Positions 19,662 to 29,165 of a stretch of DNA of 64,000 bases are shown one piece after another. The position numbers were made by a program, and so were the translations under genes. Position 1 is the first letter of the stretch. Every line of letters begins with the position of its first letter. The notes under the pieces are model-generated. The model searched no databases and was not told where the DNA came from. It was given only the letters and a program-made list of their open reading frames with translations. Source of the DNA: Marinomonas phaeophyticola (lineage in GTDB: Bacteria > Pseudomonadota > Gammaproteobacteria > Pseudomonadales > Marinomonadaceae); NCBI RefSeq assembly GCF_026966905.1, contig NZ_JAPUBN010000017.1, forward strand, positions 179,358 through 243,357, given 5' to 3'.

Positions 19662-19814
19662 AAACGGAGTATATGACTGTCTGTTCTACGACTGTTAAAG
19701 ATATGATATTCTCATCTATTATTTTTTCCAGGAAGAAATAGCGAAATTATTCGAGTAGTTCTACTGGAATTAAGAGAAATATAGATTTTGTAAACAAGCA
19801 GTAATCGACACTAA

Positions 19815-19832
19815 ATTAATAATGATAATTAG
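19815..19832 (+). promoter_or_regulatory. Fur-box-like site
   Basis: ATTAATAATGATAATTAG resembles the GATAAT hexamer repeats of Fur boxes. It lies just before the iron-transporter gene at 19844. It supports iron repression but is a partial match. Confidence 0.5.
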
Positions 19833-19843
19833 AAGGAATTTTA

Positions 19844-20937
19844 ATGTTTCAGAAAACACTACTACTTGTAGTCTCACTAAGTCTTAATTGTAATGCAAAT
19901 TCAATTATGTTTACAGATGCTGCAAATAGGGAGATCACTTTAAGCAAGCCAGCAGAAAAAATTGCCATTTTATACAATTATACAGATTACGCTGCTGTTG
20001 CTGGGAATGAGTGTTTTGAGCGAGTTGTTGGTATTGGTAAGAAAGCCTGGCATGGATGGCGCAATGGGATTTGGAATCACTATGTCGAAGCTTGTCCAGA
20101 AATAGAGAAAATTGCTGATATTGGCATATTTCGTTATGGTGACTTTTACATGGAACAAGCAATAGCTCTTGCACCAGAAGTGATAATACTTCCAATGTGG
20201 CAATACGAAGCTGTCAGTGATGTACAAAAAAACAACTAAATGATTTAGGCATTCAACTCGTTGTCACTGACTACGCTAGCCAAAATCTAGATAGTCACAT
20301 TAAAAGTACACTTGCCATCGGATATACCCTTGGAAAAGTAGAACGAGCCCAAGAAATAGTAGCTTTTTATCAAAAACAAATCGAAGACGTTACATCAAGA
20401 TTAAACAACAAACACCCTAAACCAAGTTACTACATAGAAAAAGGACAAAAAGGAGCTTTACATCAAGATGAAACTTGGTCAAAAGTTGTTTGGGGACAAA
20501 TAGGAGATACTGCCGGAGGAAAAAATATCGCGGATGGAGTGATTAAAGCTGGCAAGAATGGGACTCTAACGGTCGAGAAAGTCCTCTATAGTAATCCTGA
20601 GTATATATTCATTACTGGTTCACACTGGGTTAAAAATCCTGAAGCTCTATCTATGGGGTATGGCATCAACCAGTATGACGTTAATAATGTCCTTATTTCA
20701 TACAAAAAGCGTTTAGGGTGGTCAGATATTAGTGCATTAAAATCAGGTCAAATTTATGGAATGCATCATGGTCTAGCGCGCAGTTTGATGGATTTCTCTG
20801 CAATTCAATTTATGGCAACTAAGTTTTATCCTGATGAAATGCAAGGAATCAACCCAGAGGCTAACCTCATCGAATTCCATGAAAAATTCTTACCTGTAAA
20901 CTACCAAGGTACTTGGTTGTTTAAAGCTCAATTCTAA
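19844..20937 (+). pseudogene. Iron-compound ABC substrate-binding protein, frameshifted
   Basis: A signal peptide (residues 1-19) is followed by the periplasmic binding-protein fold. The frame stops after VSDVQKNN at 20239 and resumes one frame over (KQLNDLGIQLVVTDYASQN) through to SFSN-type C-terminal features ending at 20937. Adding one A to the A7 run at about 20226-20232 would restore the whole protein. It belongs to a FecBCD-like importer with the next two genes. Confidence 0.75.
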
Positions 20938-20947
20938 GTTATAAAAT

Positions 20948-21953
20948 ATGCTCAAAAGTAGAACTATAAACAGTCCAATATATGGGCTCTTATTTTTATC
21001 CGCCCTTCTATTTGTACTCTTTTCATTGGACCTCCAGATAGGGACGTTTGATATTTCATTGTCAGATATATTGAGTACAATTACAGGCAGCGAAGATAAT
21101 GCTCAGAAAGCATTAGTTCTTCATCAGATTAGGCTACCAAAAGCTCTCATGGCAATTGAATGGCCGGCTGTTTGCTACAAACGTTACTGAATAACCCGAT
21201 GGCTAGCCCTTTCAGCTTAGGTATATCTTCTGCTGCCGCTTTTGGTGCTGCAATAGCAATATTGTGTTCACTTTCACTCCCATGGTTATCTGCAAATTTA
21301 ACAGTTGCAAGCAGCGCTTTTATCACGGCTTGCATATCTTCGTTACTCTTATTCTGGTTTGTATCTAAAACTCGAGCCAGTGGGGCAACCTTAATACTCG
21401 TGGGAATCCTAATTAACTTCGCTTTTCAATCTGGATTATCGGCAGTTCAATTTTATGCTTCTCCAGAGGATTTAGCCCAAATTACGTTTTGGATGTTTGG
21501 CTCATTAGAAAGAGCTAACTATAGCAAAGTAATAATTGTATCCACTGTAATCATATTTTGCTTAATTTTTACCATTACACGAGTTTGGGCACTTACAGGG
21601 TTGAGGCAAGGAGATGAAAGAGCTGAAGCTAACGGGATACCACTAAAAAAAATCAGATTACAATTTTTCTAATTACTTCTTTGTTAGCATCAACAGCGAT
21701 TGCATTCGTTGGAGTGATTGGCTTTATAGGACTAATTTCTCCACACATTGCTCGTAGTACCTTTGGAGAAGATCATCGTTATTTAATCCCAGGTTCTATG
21801 TTATTAGGTGCTAGCATGATGCTTGCTGCATCAATATTAAGCAAAATTATAAACCCGGGAGCAATATTCCCGATCGGCATAGTGACGGCATTAGTTGGCA
21901 TCCCATTGATGTTTGTAGTATTAGTGCGTAACCGGGGGGAGCTATGGAACTGA
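20948..21953 (+). pseudogene. FecCD-family iron permease, broken twice
   Basis: The translation spans three frames: 20948-21155, 21160-21672 and about 21660-21953. The first break lacks about 19 bases relative to the family: LPKALMAI should be followed by a conserved glycine/alanine-rich helix before AGCLLQTLLNNPMASPF. The second is one base short at an A8 run (about 21645-21652). The 19-base loss is not a homopolymer effect, so the permease is truly inactive. Confidence 0.8.
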
Positions 21954-22702
21954 CAATAAAAGATATTAAAGTTAAGTTTGATGGTAAAGAAATATTAAAG
22001 TCAATAACTTATAGTTTCACGCCAGGAATTTACGGGCTCCTAGGAAAAAACGGGGCAGGAAAATCCACATTACTAAATGCACTTCGTAATAAACATGACT
22101 TAAATTGGCAAGGTGAATCCTTCTTTAACCAAAAACAGCTGAATGCGCAGTTTATAAAGGACAACCTTAGCTATCTTCCCCAAAATCAAGGGGCTGATTC
22201 AGCGTTAACAGTAGAACAGACATTATTGATTGGGTTATATAACGAACTAAAATGGCGAATAAGTAAAGAGCAGAATTTACGTGTTAAAGACACAATTTAT
22301 GAGCTTGAAAAACAGCTAGATATTAAAAATTTAGCACAAAAAAAACTTAATGAGCTAAGTGGTGGCCAACGTCAATTAGTTTTGCTTGCTCAGTGCTTAA
22401 TAAAACAACCTAAAGTGTTACTGCTCGATGAACCATGTACTCACCTTGATGTCCGCAACCAACTTATCTTCATTAATCGTATGAAGGAACTTGAAGGTAT
22501 GATCATCATTAGTACCATGCATGAAATTAATCTTGCGGTGCAGCATGTCGATACCATTCTGCTACTTCATGATGGTGAAATCGCTTACTCTGGTCATAGC
22601 AACCAAATTGGCTATCAAATATTACAAAAAGTTTATGGTGTTGAAACGGTCTTACTTGAACAAAATGGAATTAGAGATTTTGCGTTTACAAATGTTATTT
22701 GA
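21944..22702 (+). CDS. ABC transporter ATP-binding protein (iron type)
   Basis: This 252-residue protein has Walker A GKNGAGKST, signature LSGGQRQL, Walker B VLLLDEP and the H-loop STMHEI. It is intact and overlaps the permease by 10 bases. It would power iron-siderophore or haem-type import, but its permease and binding protein are broken, so it probably has no partner. Confidence 0.88.
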   Translation: MELTIKDIKVKFDGKEILKSITYSFTPGIYGLLGKNGAGKSTLLNALRNKHDLNWQGESFFNQKQLNAQFIKDNLSYLPQNQGADSALTVEQTLLIGLYNELKWRISKEQNLRVKDTIYELEKQLDIKNLAQKKLNELSGGQRQLVLLAQCLIKQPKVLLLDEPCTHLDVRNQLIFINRMKELEGMIIISTMHEINLAVQHVDTILLLHDGEIAYSGHSNQIGYQILQKVYGVETVLLEQNGIRDFAFTNVI

Positions 22703-23078
22703 GGATATTGGCAATTCTTAACTAGCATCAACTATAAATCCACACACACAAAACCTAGCGAACACAAAAAGCAACAAAGATTACAAATTAGCAGAGAGAT
22801 AGTAAGAGTCAATAAGGTGAAATAAGGTACCCGAAAAAACAGAACTAGAGGATTTGTGACTTATTAGTACGAATCTCAAAAACACATAAGAAATGATTTT
22901 AAACAGTGGCATTAAAAAAAGAAATTGTCATTTATGGCACAGATTGGTCACACTGAAGTCACACAACATATTCAAAATAAATATGGTCACAGATTGGTCA
23001 CAGATATCATGTGATATAAAGGTAAGAAAAAACCTTGTAAATCAGATGACTAAGAGAAAATTACTGAGGATAAAATGA
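22703..23078. other. Island 2 end, no gene
   Basis: No gene is seen. The sequence is AT-rich with repeated TGGTCACAGAT phrases near 22940-23005, shared with the equivalent position at 1940-1975. This is where an integrase gene would be expected for island 2, and none is present. Confidence 0.5.
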
Positions 23079-23154
23079 TGGTGGGTGTGGAGAGGTTCGA
23101 ACTCCCGACATTCGCCTTGTAAGGGCGACGCTCTCCCAACTGAGCTACACACCC
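23079..23154 (-). tRNA. tRNA-Val (anticodon TAC), copy 2
   Basis: It is identical in sequence to the tRNA at 2113-2188, with acceptor GGGTGTG, anticodon TAC and encoded CCA. Under the tandem-island model its 3' half was supplied by island 2. Confidence 0.97.
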
Positions 23155-23207
23155 ATTTTCATGCTTTCGCATTCAAACAGTTTGCCAAATTATCACATTA
23201 GGATAAA

Positions 23208-23284
23208 TGGCGGAACGGACGGGACTCGAACCCGCGACCCCCTGCGTGACAGGCAGGTATTCTAACCAACTGAACTACCGCTCC
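23208..23284 (-). tRNA. tRNA-Asp (anticodon GTC), copy 2
   Basis: It is identical to the tRNA at 2242-2318, including both flanking spacers. It reads on the minus strand into tRNA-Val. Confidence 0.97.
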
Positions 23285-23331
23285 ATTTATCGATTTTGCG
23301 TCTGACGACGAAGCCTTTACATCGCTTTAGA

Positions 23332-23381
23332 TGGTGGGTGTGGAGAGGTTCGAACTCCCGACATTCGCCTTGTAAGGGCGA
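23332..23381 (-). repeat. tRNA-Val 3' fragment, far end of island 3
   Basis: Fifty bases are identical to the tRNA-Val 3' half, then the match ends inside the anticodon stem. It is followed by AACTTTAACTTACTTCAAC, the island-end phrase also seen at 67 and 2430. The full partner tRNA should lie beyond 64 kb. Confidence 0.85.
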
Positions 23382-23937
23382 TAAATCAAAAGAACTTTAA
23401 CTTACTTCAACTAACCACGATGACGATTCTAACCAACTCTCATTAAAAATCAATAGCTTAGTGAAAAATTTATTGAATAAAAATAAAAGTTAAATGCTTT
23501 CGCATAGCTTCATTGAACCAATTTTTGAAAAAAAATGGTCACAAAATTACTTTGCGAGAACAACAAGATCTTTACGAACTAGATGATCTTCGCTCGACAA
23601 CGGGCGCAGATAATACAGCAATGATTCCCTATGTCTATAGTTATTTATATTTTTTCTTATAATTGGCTACTTTCCTCTATATGAGCAGCATACAACAACA
23701 TAGCCACGCCTCCTAAAAACTGCATGTATAATTGATTTATACAGATTTTTATAAGGGAAAAGCTGATTTTTGGCACATATATACCAACCTAATACTTTGA
23801 CCATAAAACTATGTCCTCTAAAACAACAGGGTTTAGAAAATTAGAGAACTCTGATAAAGCCGACTTTCGACTGCTATCAACATCCCAGACAGATCTAAGC
23901 TATACTGCAAATCAATAATATTTTAAGGTAGTACATT
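23382..23937. other. Island 3 end, no gene
   Basis: No gene is seen. The first 250 bases resemble 2412-2660 (shared phrases CTTCGCTC-ACAACGG-CGCAGATAATAC and GGTCACA), so both islands have related ends. Confidence 0.5.
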
Positions 23938-24231
23938 ATGAACTCGATCAAGTTTTCAAACATATTTGAAGTGATGGCTGCAAACGAGAGCCTAAAGGCT
24001 CAAGCAGAAATAGTTGGTGTGATCCGTGATATGGCGGCTAAAAATGGTTGGTCAAATATCAAGGTCTGTGCCGAGGGAAACAGAATTATGATTAAGCAAG
24101 CGAAAAGCCAAGTAAATGACAATCGACTAAGTGAAGCAGAACTACTTGAAGGGCTAGACTCTTACACTGCTCACGCAGATGAACTATTCCTCAATGTGGA
24201 TTACGAACTCGCTGAAGCTTTAATCGACTAA
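23938..24231 (+). CDS. Small antitoxin-like protein
   Basis: This 97-residue acidic protein has a C-terminal RLSEAELLEGLDSYTAHADEL segment that looks like a toxin-neutralising tail. ATG at 23938 follows TTAAGGTAG. No partner toxin is seen downstream. The antitoxin reading is tentative. Confidence 0.5.
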   Translation: MNSIKFSNIFEVMAANESLKAQAEIVGVIRDMAAKNGWSNIKVCAEGNRIMIKQAKSQVNDNRLSEAELLEGLDSYTAHADELFLNVDYELAEALID

Positions 24232-24461
24232 CTCAATGAATTAGAGCTACCTTTTATTGTTCGATCTCGTAAAGGCACTTAAGAGGCACACTGAAAGCGG
24301 AGCAAACCGCTCTAGGCAAAAGCAGCCCCCAACTTTATGACAGACCGAAAAGGTATCGTTGAAGACATTGGGCGGTTTGATACAAATTGATTGAGCGGAT
24401 GTCTAGTCAATATTTAAGAACTAAATATCAACCCTTTAAGTCAGACAACAACACTGCTCAC

Positions 24462-24845
24462 TTAAACAACAATTCCGTGGCTAATTTGGCCCAAAAGATC
24501 GCTTACCCGATTTATTCCCTCGTTGGTAAACATAATCGATTCTGGAGACTTACCATCTAGCGCTAATGCAGGTGCTTTAATCCATGATTTCCATTTGTCT
24601 TCATCACCAAACAGCCCTAAACCCGTTTGATGAACCTTTTCATTCAACTCTCTCATTTCAGATGCTTCAACTAACTCTAAGATTTCGGCATAGGTGTCAG
24701 CTGGAACACAGTAAAATACCGAATCGCCGTTCTTCAATACGGCAACCGAGGCATCTTTAGACTCACTCATAACGAGATCAAGATTTTTCTCGATATCATT
24801 AATATCAATACTTTTTTCAGTATGATTTTTTTGTTTAGTGCTCAT
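24462..24845 (-). CDS. Phd-like / DUF2384 antitoxin, paralogue
   Basis: This 127-residue protein is collinear with the one at 12404-12787: a Phd-like N-terminus (INDIEKNLDLVMSESKDASVAVLK split around VAVLKNG) and a ParS-type C-terminus (FGDEDKWKSWIKAPALALDGKSP). It has a TCTCTCCCAAC-flanked start with GGGAGAG upstream on the coding strand. No toxin is adjacent, so it is an orphan or protects against a toxin elsewhere. Confidence 0.7.
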   Translation of the reverse strand: MSTKQKNHTEKSIDINDIEKNLDLVMSESKDASVAVLKNGDSVFYCVPADTYAEILELVEASEMRELNEKVHQTGLGLFGDEDKWKSWIKAPALALDGKSPESIMFTNEGINRVSDLLGQISHGIVV

Positions 24846-24911
24846 ACTTCTCTCCCAACATATTTGTTAAGTATAACTAACATTAAAAGCGTAATTAAGG
24901 ATAAGTTATTT

Positions 24912-25334
24912 TTATATGAGAACCTTACTCCGAAAATGATTTCTTACCTTGAGAAAATCGTCAAGTGAAGGGTTTTCCAACATAAATTCTCTAGCTGATT
25001 TGCCATTAAATGTCGGATGATTTATTGACCTTTTGAAAAAATCATACTTAAATCCAGGTGGTGAACTTAGGTGAATCATCTTGTATATACTTACCAGCAT
25101 CGCCAGTGTATCAATAGTTTCTTGGTCTACTTGAAGACTGTCATTAGTCTGTGCGATCTCTTTCCATTGCTTCCAAGTTGAAACCGTAATACCACCTAGA
25201 AGAACGCACATCTGTTCATCTGATAAGTCCCAACGCTCCTGTGGACATTGCTCATCTAGCCACAATACAACCGCTGCTATTATCTTGTCTGCTGGCAAAT
25301 TACTGGCATTTTCTTTGATACCTTCATCGTTCAT
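24912..25334 (-). CDS. Xre/MbcA/ParS-type antitoxin-like protein
   Basis: Starting at 25334, six bases after GAGAGGTG, gives 140 residues. The middle (WDLSDEQMCVLLGGITVSTW) reads as the helix-turn-helix, and the C-terminus (HPTFNGKSAREFMLENPS) as a DUF2384 domain. Such proteins usually pair with RES toxins, but none is present. It lies between the Phd-like antitoxin and umuC; a decayed equivalent is at 12840. Confidence 0.65.
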   Translation of the reverse strand: MNDEGIKENASNLPADKIIAAVVLWLDEQCPQERWDLSDEQMCVLLGGITVSTWKQWKEIAQTNDSLQVDQETIDTLAMLVSIYKMIHLSSPPGFKYDFFKRSINHPTFNGKSAREFMLENPSLDDFLKVRNHFRSKVLI

Positions 25335-25403
25335 GAAGCACCTCTCAGTCACTGTCGTTTGAATTTTTAATTAATCGATGATTTCTATTTTCTACACCTT
25401 GAA

Positions 25404-26675
25404 TCAAAAAACCTTTGGTAACTCTCCCCACTTCGTCGTATAAGCTGGCGATAGATGTTCTCGTTTCATGGACCATTGCGGAGATACACCTTGCGAGGCG
25501 AAAAAGATATTGCCGAGGCCGCTTTGGTTGATGTGATCCACTACAGCCATTAAGGCTTTTGAATTAACCTTATTATTTTCGACTCGGAATAAGTCTTGCT
25601 GAAATACTCCATGTTCGTAGAAATCAGCCAACATGACACCGGCTTTCATATATCGATAACCAGCACGCCAAATACGTCTAAATATCACGTTGGTGACTTC
25701 CAATAAATCTCGAGTGTCGTCCGTTGGGTTTGGCAGTTCGACTGATAAAGTTTTTGAATAGAAAGGTTCGTTTTTAACATGTGGACTGGTACGTATAAAC
25801 ACACTCACGACTCTGCAAAGGCGTTTCTCCCCTCGTAATTTCTCGGCCGCGCGGGTTGTGTATTTAGCAATTGCTTCTCTTAGTTCTTGTTTTTCTGTCA
25901 CCTTATGCCCAAACGATCGACTACAAATAATCTGCTGCTTTGTTGGTCGTACACACTCCAGGTCTAAACAAGACACACCATTTAACTCACGAATCGTTCG
26001 CTCCAACACCACAGAAAACTCGCTCCGCATCGCCTTTGCATCCGCGTTAGCAAGATCCAACGCCGTATGGATCCCCCTCGCCTTTAGCTTTGCCATAGTT
26101 CGACGACCAACTCCCCACACATCGCCCACTTCCACCAAAGACAACAAGCGCTTTTGTCTATCAGGTTCCATCAAATCCACCACCGAACCGGTTGCCGGAT
26201 ACTTCTTCGCCGCATGGTTGGCCAACTTAGCCAAAGTCTTAGTTGGTGCAATACCAATACCGACCGTAATACCTGTCCATTGATCGACCTTCGCTTTCAC
26301 CTTTTTACCAAACGCCAGCAGATCCGTTACATGATCAACGCCGGTTAAATCCATAAACGCTTCATCAATGGAATACACCTCAACCCGTGGCGCCTCTTCT
26401 TCTAGTATCGTCATCACCCGATTCGACAAATCCGCATACAAAACATAATTCGACGAAAAACACACAATACCGTGCTGCCTTATCTCATCTTTAACTTGAA
26501 ACATCGGCACGCCCATTTTCAGTCCCAGCACCTTTGCCTCCTTTGAACGCGCCACCACGCAACCGTCGTTATTCGACAACACAACAACAGGCGTATGTTT
26601 TAAATCTGGTCTGAACAGTTTCTCGCAACTCGCATAGAAGTTATTGCAATCCACCAAAGCAAAAACTGTTTGCAT
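25404..26675 (-). CDS. umuC: DNA polymerase V catalytic subunit UmuC, copy 2
   Basis: This 423-residue protein has SIDEAFMDLTG and ALVDCNNFYASCEKLF, collinear with copy 1. Differences are scattered and conservative, and all catalytic residues are kept. It overlaps umuD by one base. Two full umuDC operons 12 kb apart, in different islands, suggest independent acquisition of related islands. Confidence 0.96.
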   Translation of the reverse strand: MQTVFALVDCNNFYASCEKLFRPDLKHTPVVVLSNNDGCVVARSKEAKVLGLKMGVPMFQVKDEIRQHGIVCFSSNYVLYADLSNRVMTILEEEAPRVEVYSIDEAFMDLTGVDHVTDLLAFGKKVKAKVDQWTGITVGIGIAPTKTLAKLANHAAKKYPATGSVVDLMEPDRQKRLLSLVEVGDVWGVGRRTMAKLKARGIHTALDLANADAKAMRSEFSVVLERTIRELNGVSCLDLECVRPTKQQIICSRSFGHKVTEKQELREAIAKYTTRAAEKLRGEKRLCRVVSVFIRTSPHVKNEPFYSKTLSVELPNPTDDTRDLLEVTNVIFRRIWRAGYRYMKAGVMLADFYEHGVFQQDLFRVENNKVNSKALMAVVDHINQSGLGNIFFASQGVSPQWSMKREHLSPAYTTKWGELPKVF

Positions 26676-27121
26676 CAGCCACGCTCATACTTACGAATCA
26701 CACTGGTTACTACACCAAAAACCTCGAACTCTGACTCTTCTGTTATCACAATGGCTTTATAAGCCTGATTTCTAGGACGAAGAAGTACATTAGGCTGTAA
26801 CTCCAAGGTCTTTACTGTCATTTCTCCATGAATACAGGCAATTACGATATCACCATGACGAGCGGTTAATGACTTATCTACCAGCAGAACATCACCCGAT
26901 AAGATACCAGCTTCAATCATGGAGTCACCTTGTGCACGAACATAGAACGTGGATGCAGGGTGAGAGACACAAAAGTCATTAAGGTCCAGCGTTCGCTCAA
27001 CAAAATCTTGCGCCGGAGAAGGAAACCCAGCTGACACAGAATCAACATAAAGCGGAATTCGCAGACTATTTGCTGCGATAAACTCCGACGATTCAGATAC
27101 ACCTAAATAAGTTACACGCAT
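26675..27121 (-). CDS. umuD: UmuD, copy 2
   Basis: MRVTYLG at 27121 is the right start: it matches copy 1 and sits 12 bases below the LexA box. The longer reading from 27208 would run through the operator. The AGFPSP cleavage region and the Ser/Lys dyad are intact. Confidence 0.95.
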   Translation of the reverse strand: MRVTYLGVSESSEFIAANSLRIPLYVDSVSAGFPSPAQDFVERTLDLNDFCVSHPASTFYVRAQGDSMIEAGILSGDVLLVDKSLTARHGDIVIACIHGEMTVKTLELQPNVLLRPRNQAYKAIVITEESEFEVFGVVTSVIRKYERG

Positions 27122-27133
27122 AATCCACCAAAA

Positions 27134-27153
27134 TACTGTATATATATACAGTA
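27134..27153 (-). promoter_or_regulatory. LexA (SOS) box of umuDC copy 2
   Basis: TACTGTATATATATACAGTA is the consensus SOS box. It predicts DNA-damage control of umuDC copy 2. Confidence 0.95.
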
Positions 27154-27432
27154 TACGTTTAGAGAGTACGAATAGCCAAGTTAATTCTCGCAAAAAGATA
27201 AATCCCAAACTCTAAGAGAAAAATTAGGGAAACAGCTCTAGGAAAACTGCCAGGATACCCCAGAGTTAGGGGCAGGCAGTCCATCAGGGCTATTGATTAT
27301 GCTGATATTAGCCGGTTGAATAACTTGAATATTTGTTAAGCTCAATTGATAACTTTACGAAATAACCTTTGTAATGGAAACTATTACAATCGACAATCCA
27401 AATACTCATAAAGCGAAAGAGTCTAGATAGAA

Positions 27433-27762
27433 ATGAATGAACACCAGGAACTCATAAAAGCTCTGCATATAGCCCAAGAATTCGGTATTACTAGTATAAA
27501 TCAGATAATTTTCTTTCTAGTAATAGCCAAGGAAAAAGAAGCGGCTCTTTCCGTTCTCGACCTAGCCTCTACTGACGATGCAACCTCAGCTGAATATAAA
27601 TTTGCTTTAGGACAATTTCGAAAGCTTTCTTCAGGTAGTAAATATCGCTCTAATGATGGCCTAGGATTAGTAGAGTATGCAGACACAGGCCGCAACCGAC
27701 GAATAAAACTGACAACAAAAGGCAAACAACTACTAAAGCTACTGGAAGATATAACATCATAA
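27433..27762 (+). CDS. Winged-helix-like protein
   Basis: This 109-residue protein resembles phage-type winged-helix regulators: a helical N-terminus, then a wing-like segment (GLGLVEYADTGRNRRIKLTTKGKQLLKLL) as in MarR-like proteins. It is divergent from umuD across about 300 bases. At the equivalent position in island 2 the IS3 remnant has replaced it. It could be a regulator of the cassette. Confidence 0.6.
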   Translation: MNEHQELIKALHIAQEFGITSINQIIFFLVIAKEKEAALSVLDLASTDDATSAEYKFALGQFRKLSSGSKYRSNDGLGLVEYADTGRNRRIKLTTKGKQLLKLLEDITS

Positions 27763-27816
27763 ATATTCATACCTCTGCTTTCATTTAATACCCAAAACCC
27801 TCTTTACCGAACTCAC

Positions 27817-29055
27817 TCAACTCCCCCATTGAAAACGACCTTGCCAATTCGCCTCGTAATGTTCTTCTGGAAAATCATCCGGTGAATACCCTTGTTTAAA
27901 ATTTTCCGCACACTGCTGAGCGTAGCGACGATTTTTTTCGCAACCTGGTGCTGCAGGTATGTACATAACATTCCCCCAATCTTGTTGATCCTTGACAGGG
28001 GCAACACCATGAATCAAGTCACAATGCCACCACACTGAATCTCCCGCTGTCAGATCCGGAATTAACGCTTTAGCGCGCAACAGTAAACTGTGCCATTTTT
28101 CATCAATAGGGAGAACTCGATGTGGCGAAACACCACATAATTCATCTTTTGCTACGTCATCCAGCAAAGGGCGTATCAGTAAATACGCCATCGCGGCAGG
28201 CAATGGAATGGTAAACAAAACTCCTTGATCATGTTTTATGTCACACAATGCTGTCCAACCTTGAAAGGTGCGGAACGCAGAACACTTAGTTGTCCCCCCT
28301 TCGTACTCGTTAACATCAGGACGATACGCTGCATCCCAAGGGTCATACAATTCGTATTGACCAGCCAGAATGTGACGAAATACCCGCTGATAAGCGGGCA
28401 ATAACCAACGTTCCAATGCTCCAGAATCGGTATGAGGCCCAAGACCATTTGACGTTGTCCCCGGTGGACGGCGACGTACACGGTCAGGGTAAATATAGCT
28501 CACCGCTGGATCGAACCATCGCCGCCCTTCGGATTCAACTTTCCAAAATCCATTCAAAAAGCATTGCACTTCATGCATGCGAGGACTTTGTCGAGCCTCC
28601 ATTTGCGAAGGTGACCAATAAATGGGAAAAATCTCTGGTCTCGACGCACTCAATGTTCCAAAAAAATCATCGCCTGGGCCACGATATTGGTTGTCGAAAT
28701 CATTTATCTCTACGTACTCCACCAAAGCCTCGTCCCACTGCTTAGCTTGTTCAGGTGAAAAATGCCCTCGAATAACAGCGCATCCCCGTTTTTTGATCAA
28801 CGCTGTTATTGACTCTGGCACCGTTTGCCGATGAATTTGTTCGTAGGTTATTTCTGGCCAAACACTCTTTCCTTGAGCCTGACTGCGTTCGATGTCTTCA
28901 ATCTCATTTTCTAAGTCCGCCATAATTTTCGCCATCAACGCAGGCACATCTCCGATTGACTCTCGCCATTTGACTTTCATTTCTCGTATGGACTGCTGCA
29001 CATCACTTGGTAATACGCTATGCGAGGAATATGGGAGCTTTTTTATTGTTGTCAT
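27817..29055 (-). CDS. DUF1479 (YbiU-like) oxygenase
   Basis: This 412-residue protein of full family length has the cupin-like iron-binding pattern: GPHTDSG at about residue 215 and HCDLIHGV at about 350. This fits a 2-oxoglutarate/Fe(II)-dependent dioxygenase. The physiological substrate is unknown. It is divergent from the ROK regulator at 29166, which probably controls it. Confidence 0.88.
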   Translation of the reverse strand: MTTIKKLPYSSHSVLPSDVQQSIREMKVKWRESIGDVPALMAKIMADLENEIEDIERSQAQGKSVWPEITYEQIHRQTVPESITALIKKRGCAVIRGHFSPEQAKQWDEALVEYVEINDFDNQYRGPGDDFFGTLSASRPEIFPIYWSPSQMEARQSPRMHEVQCFLNGFWKVESEGRRWFDPAVSYIYPDRVRRRPPGTTSNGLGPHTDSGALERWLLPAYQRVFRHILAGQYELYDPWDAAYRPDVNEYEGGTTKCSAFRTFQGWTALCDIKHDQGVLFTIPLPAAMAYLLIRPLLDDVAKDELCGVSPHRVLPIDEKWHSLLLRAKALIPDLTAGDSVWWHCDLIHGVAPVKDQQDWGNVMYIPAAPGCEKNRRYAQQCAENFKQGYSPDDFPEEHYEANWQGRFQWGS

Positions 29056-29165
29056 GACAAACCTCAGAATAAATAAGTAAAGTTTCCTAACTTGTTAATT
29101 CAGATTAACCTTGAGTAACCTTCAAGTAAAGTAAAATCTTTTTATCAACATCAAGGACAACCTCA

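Noticed and set aside
26675..27208. Longer UmuD start at 27208
   Set aside because: It would translate the LexA box; the start at 27121 matches the other umuD.
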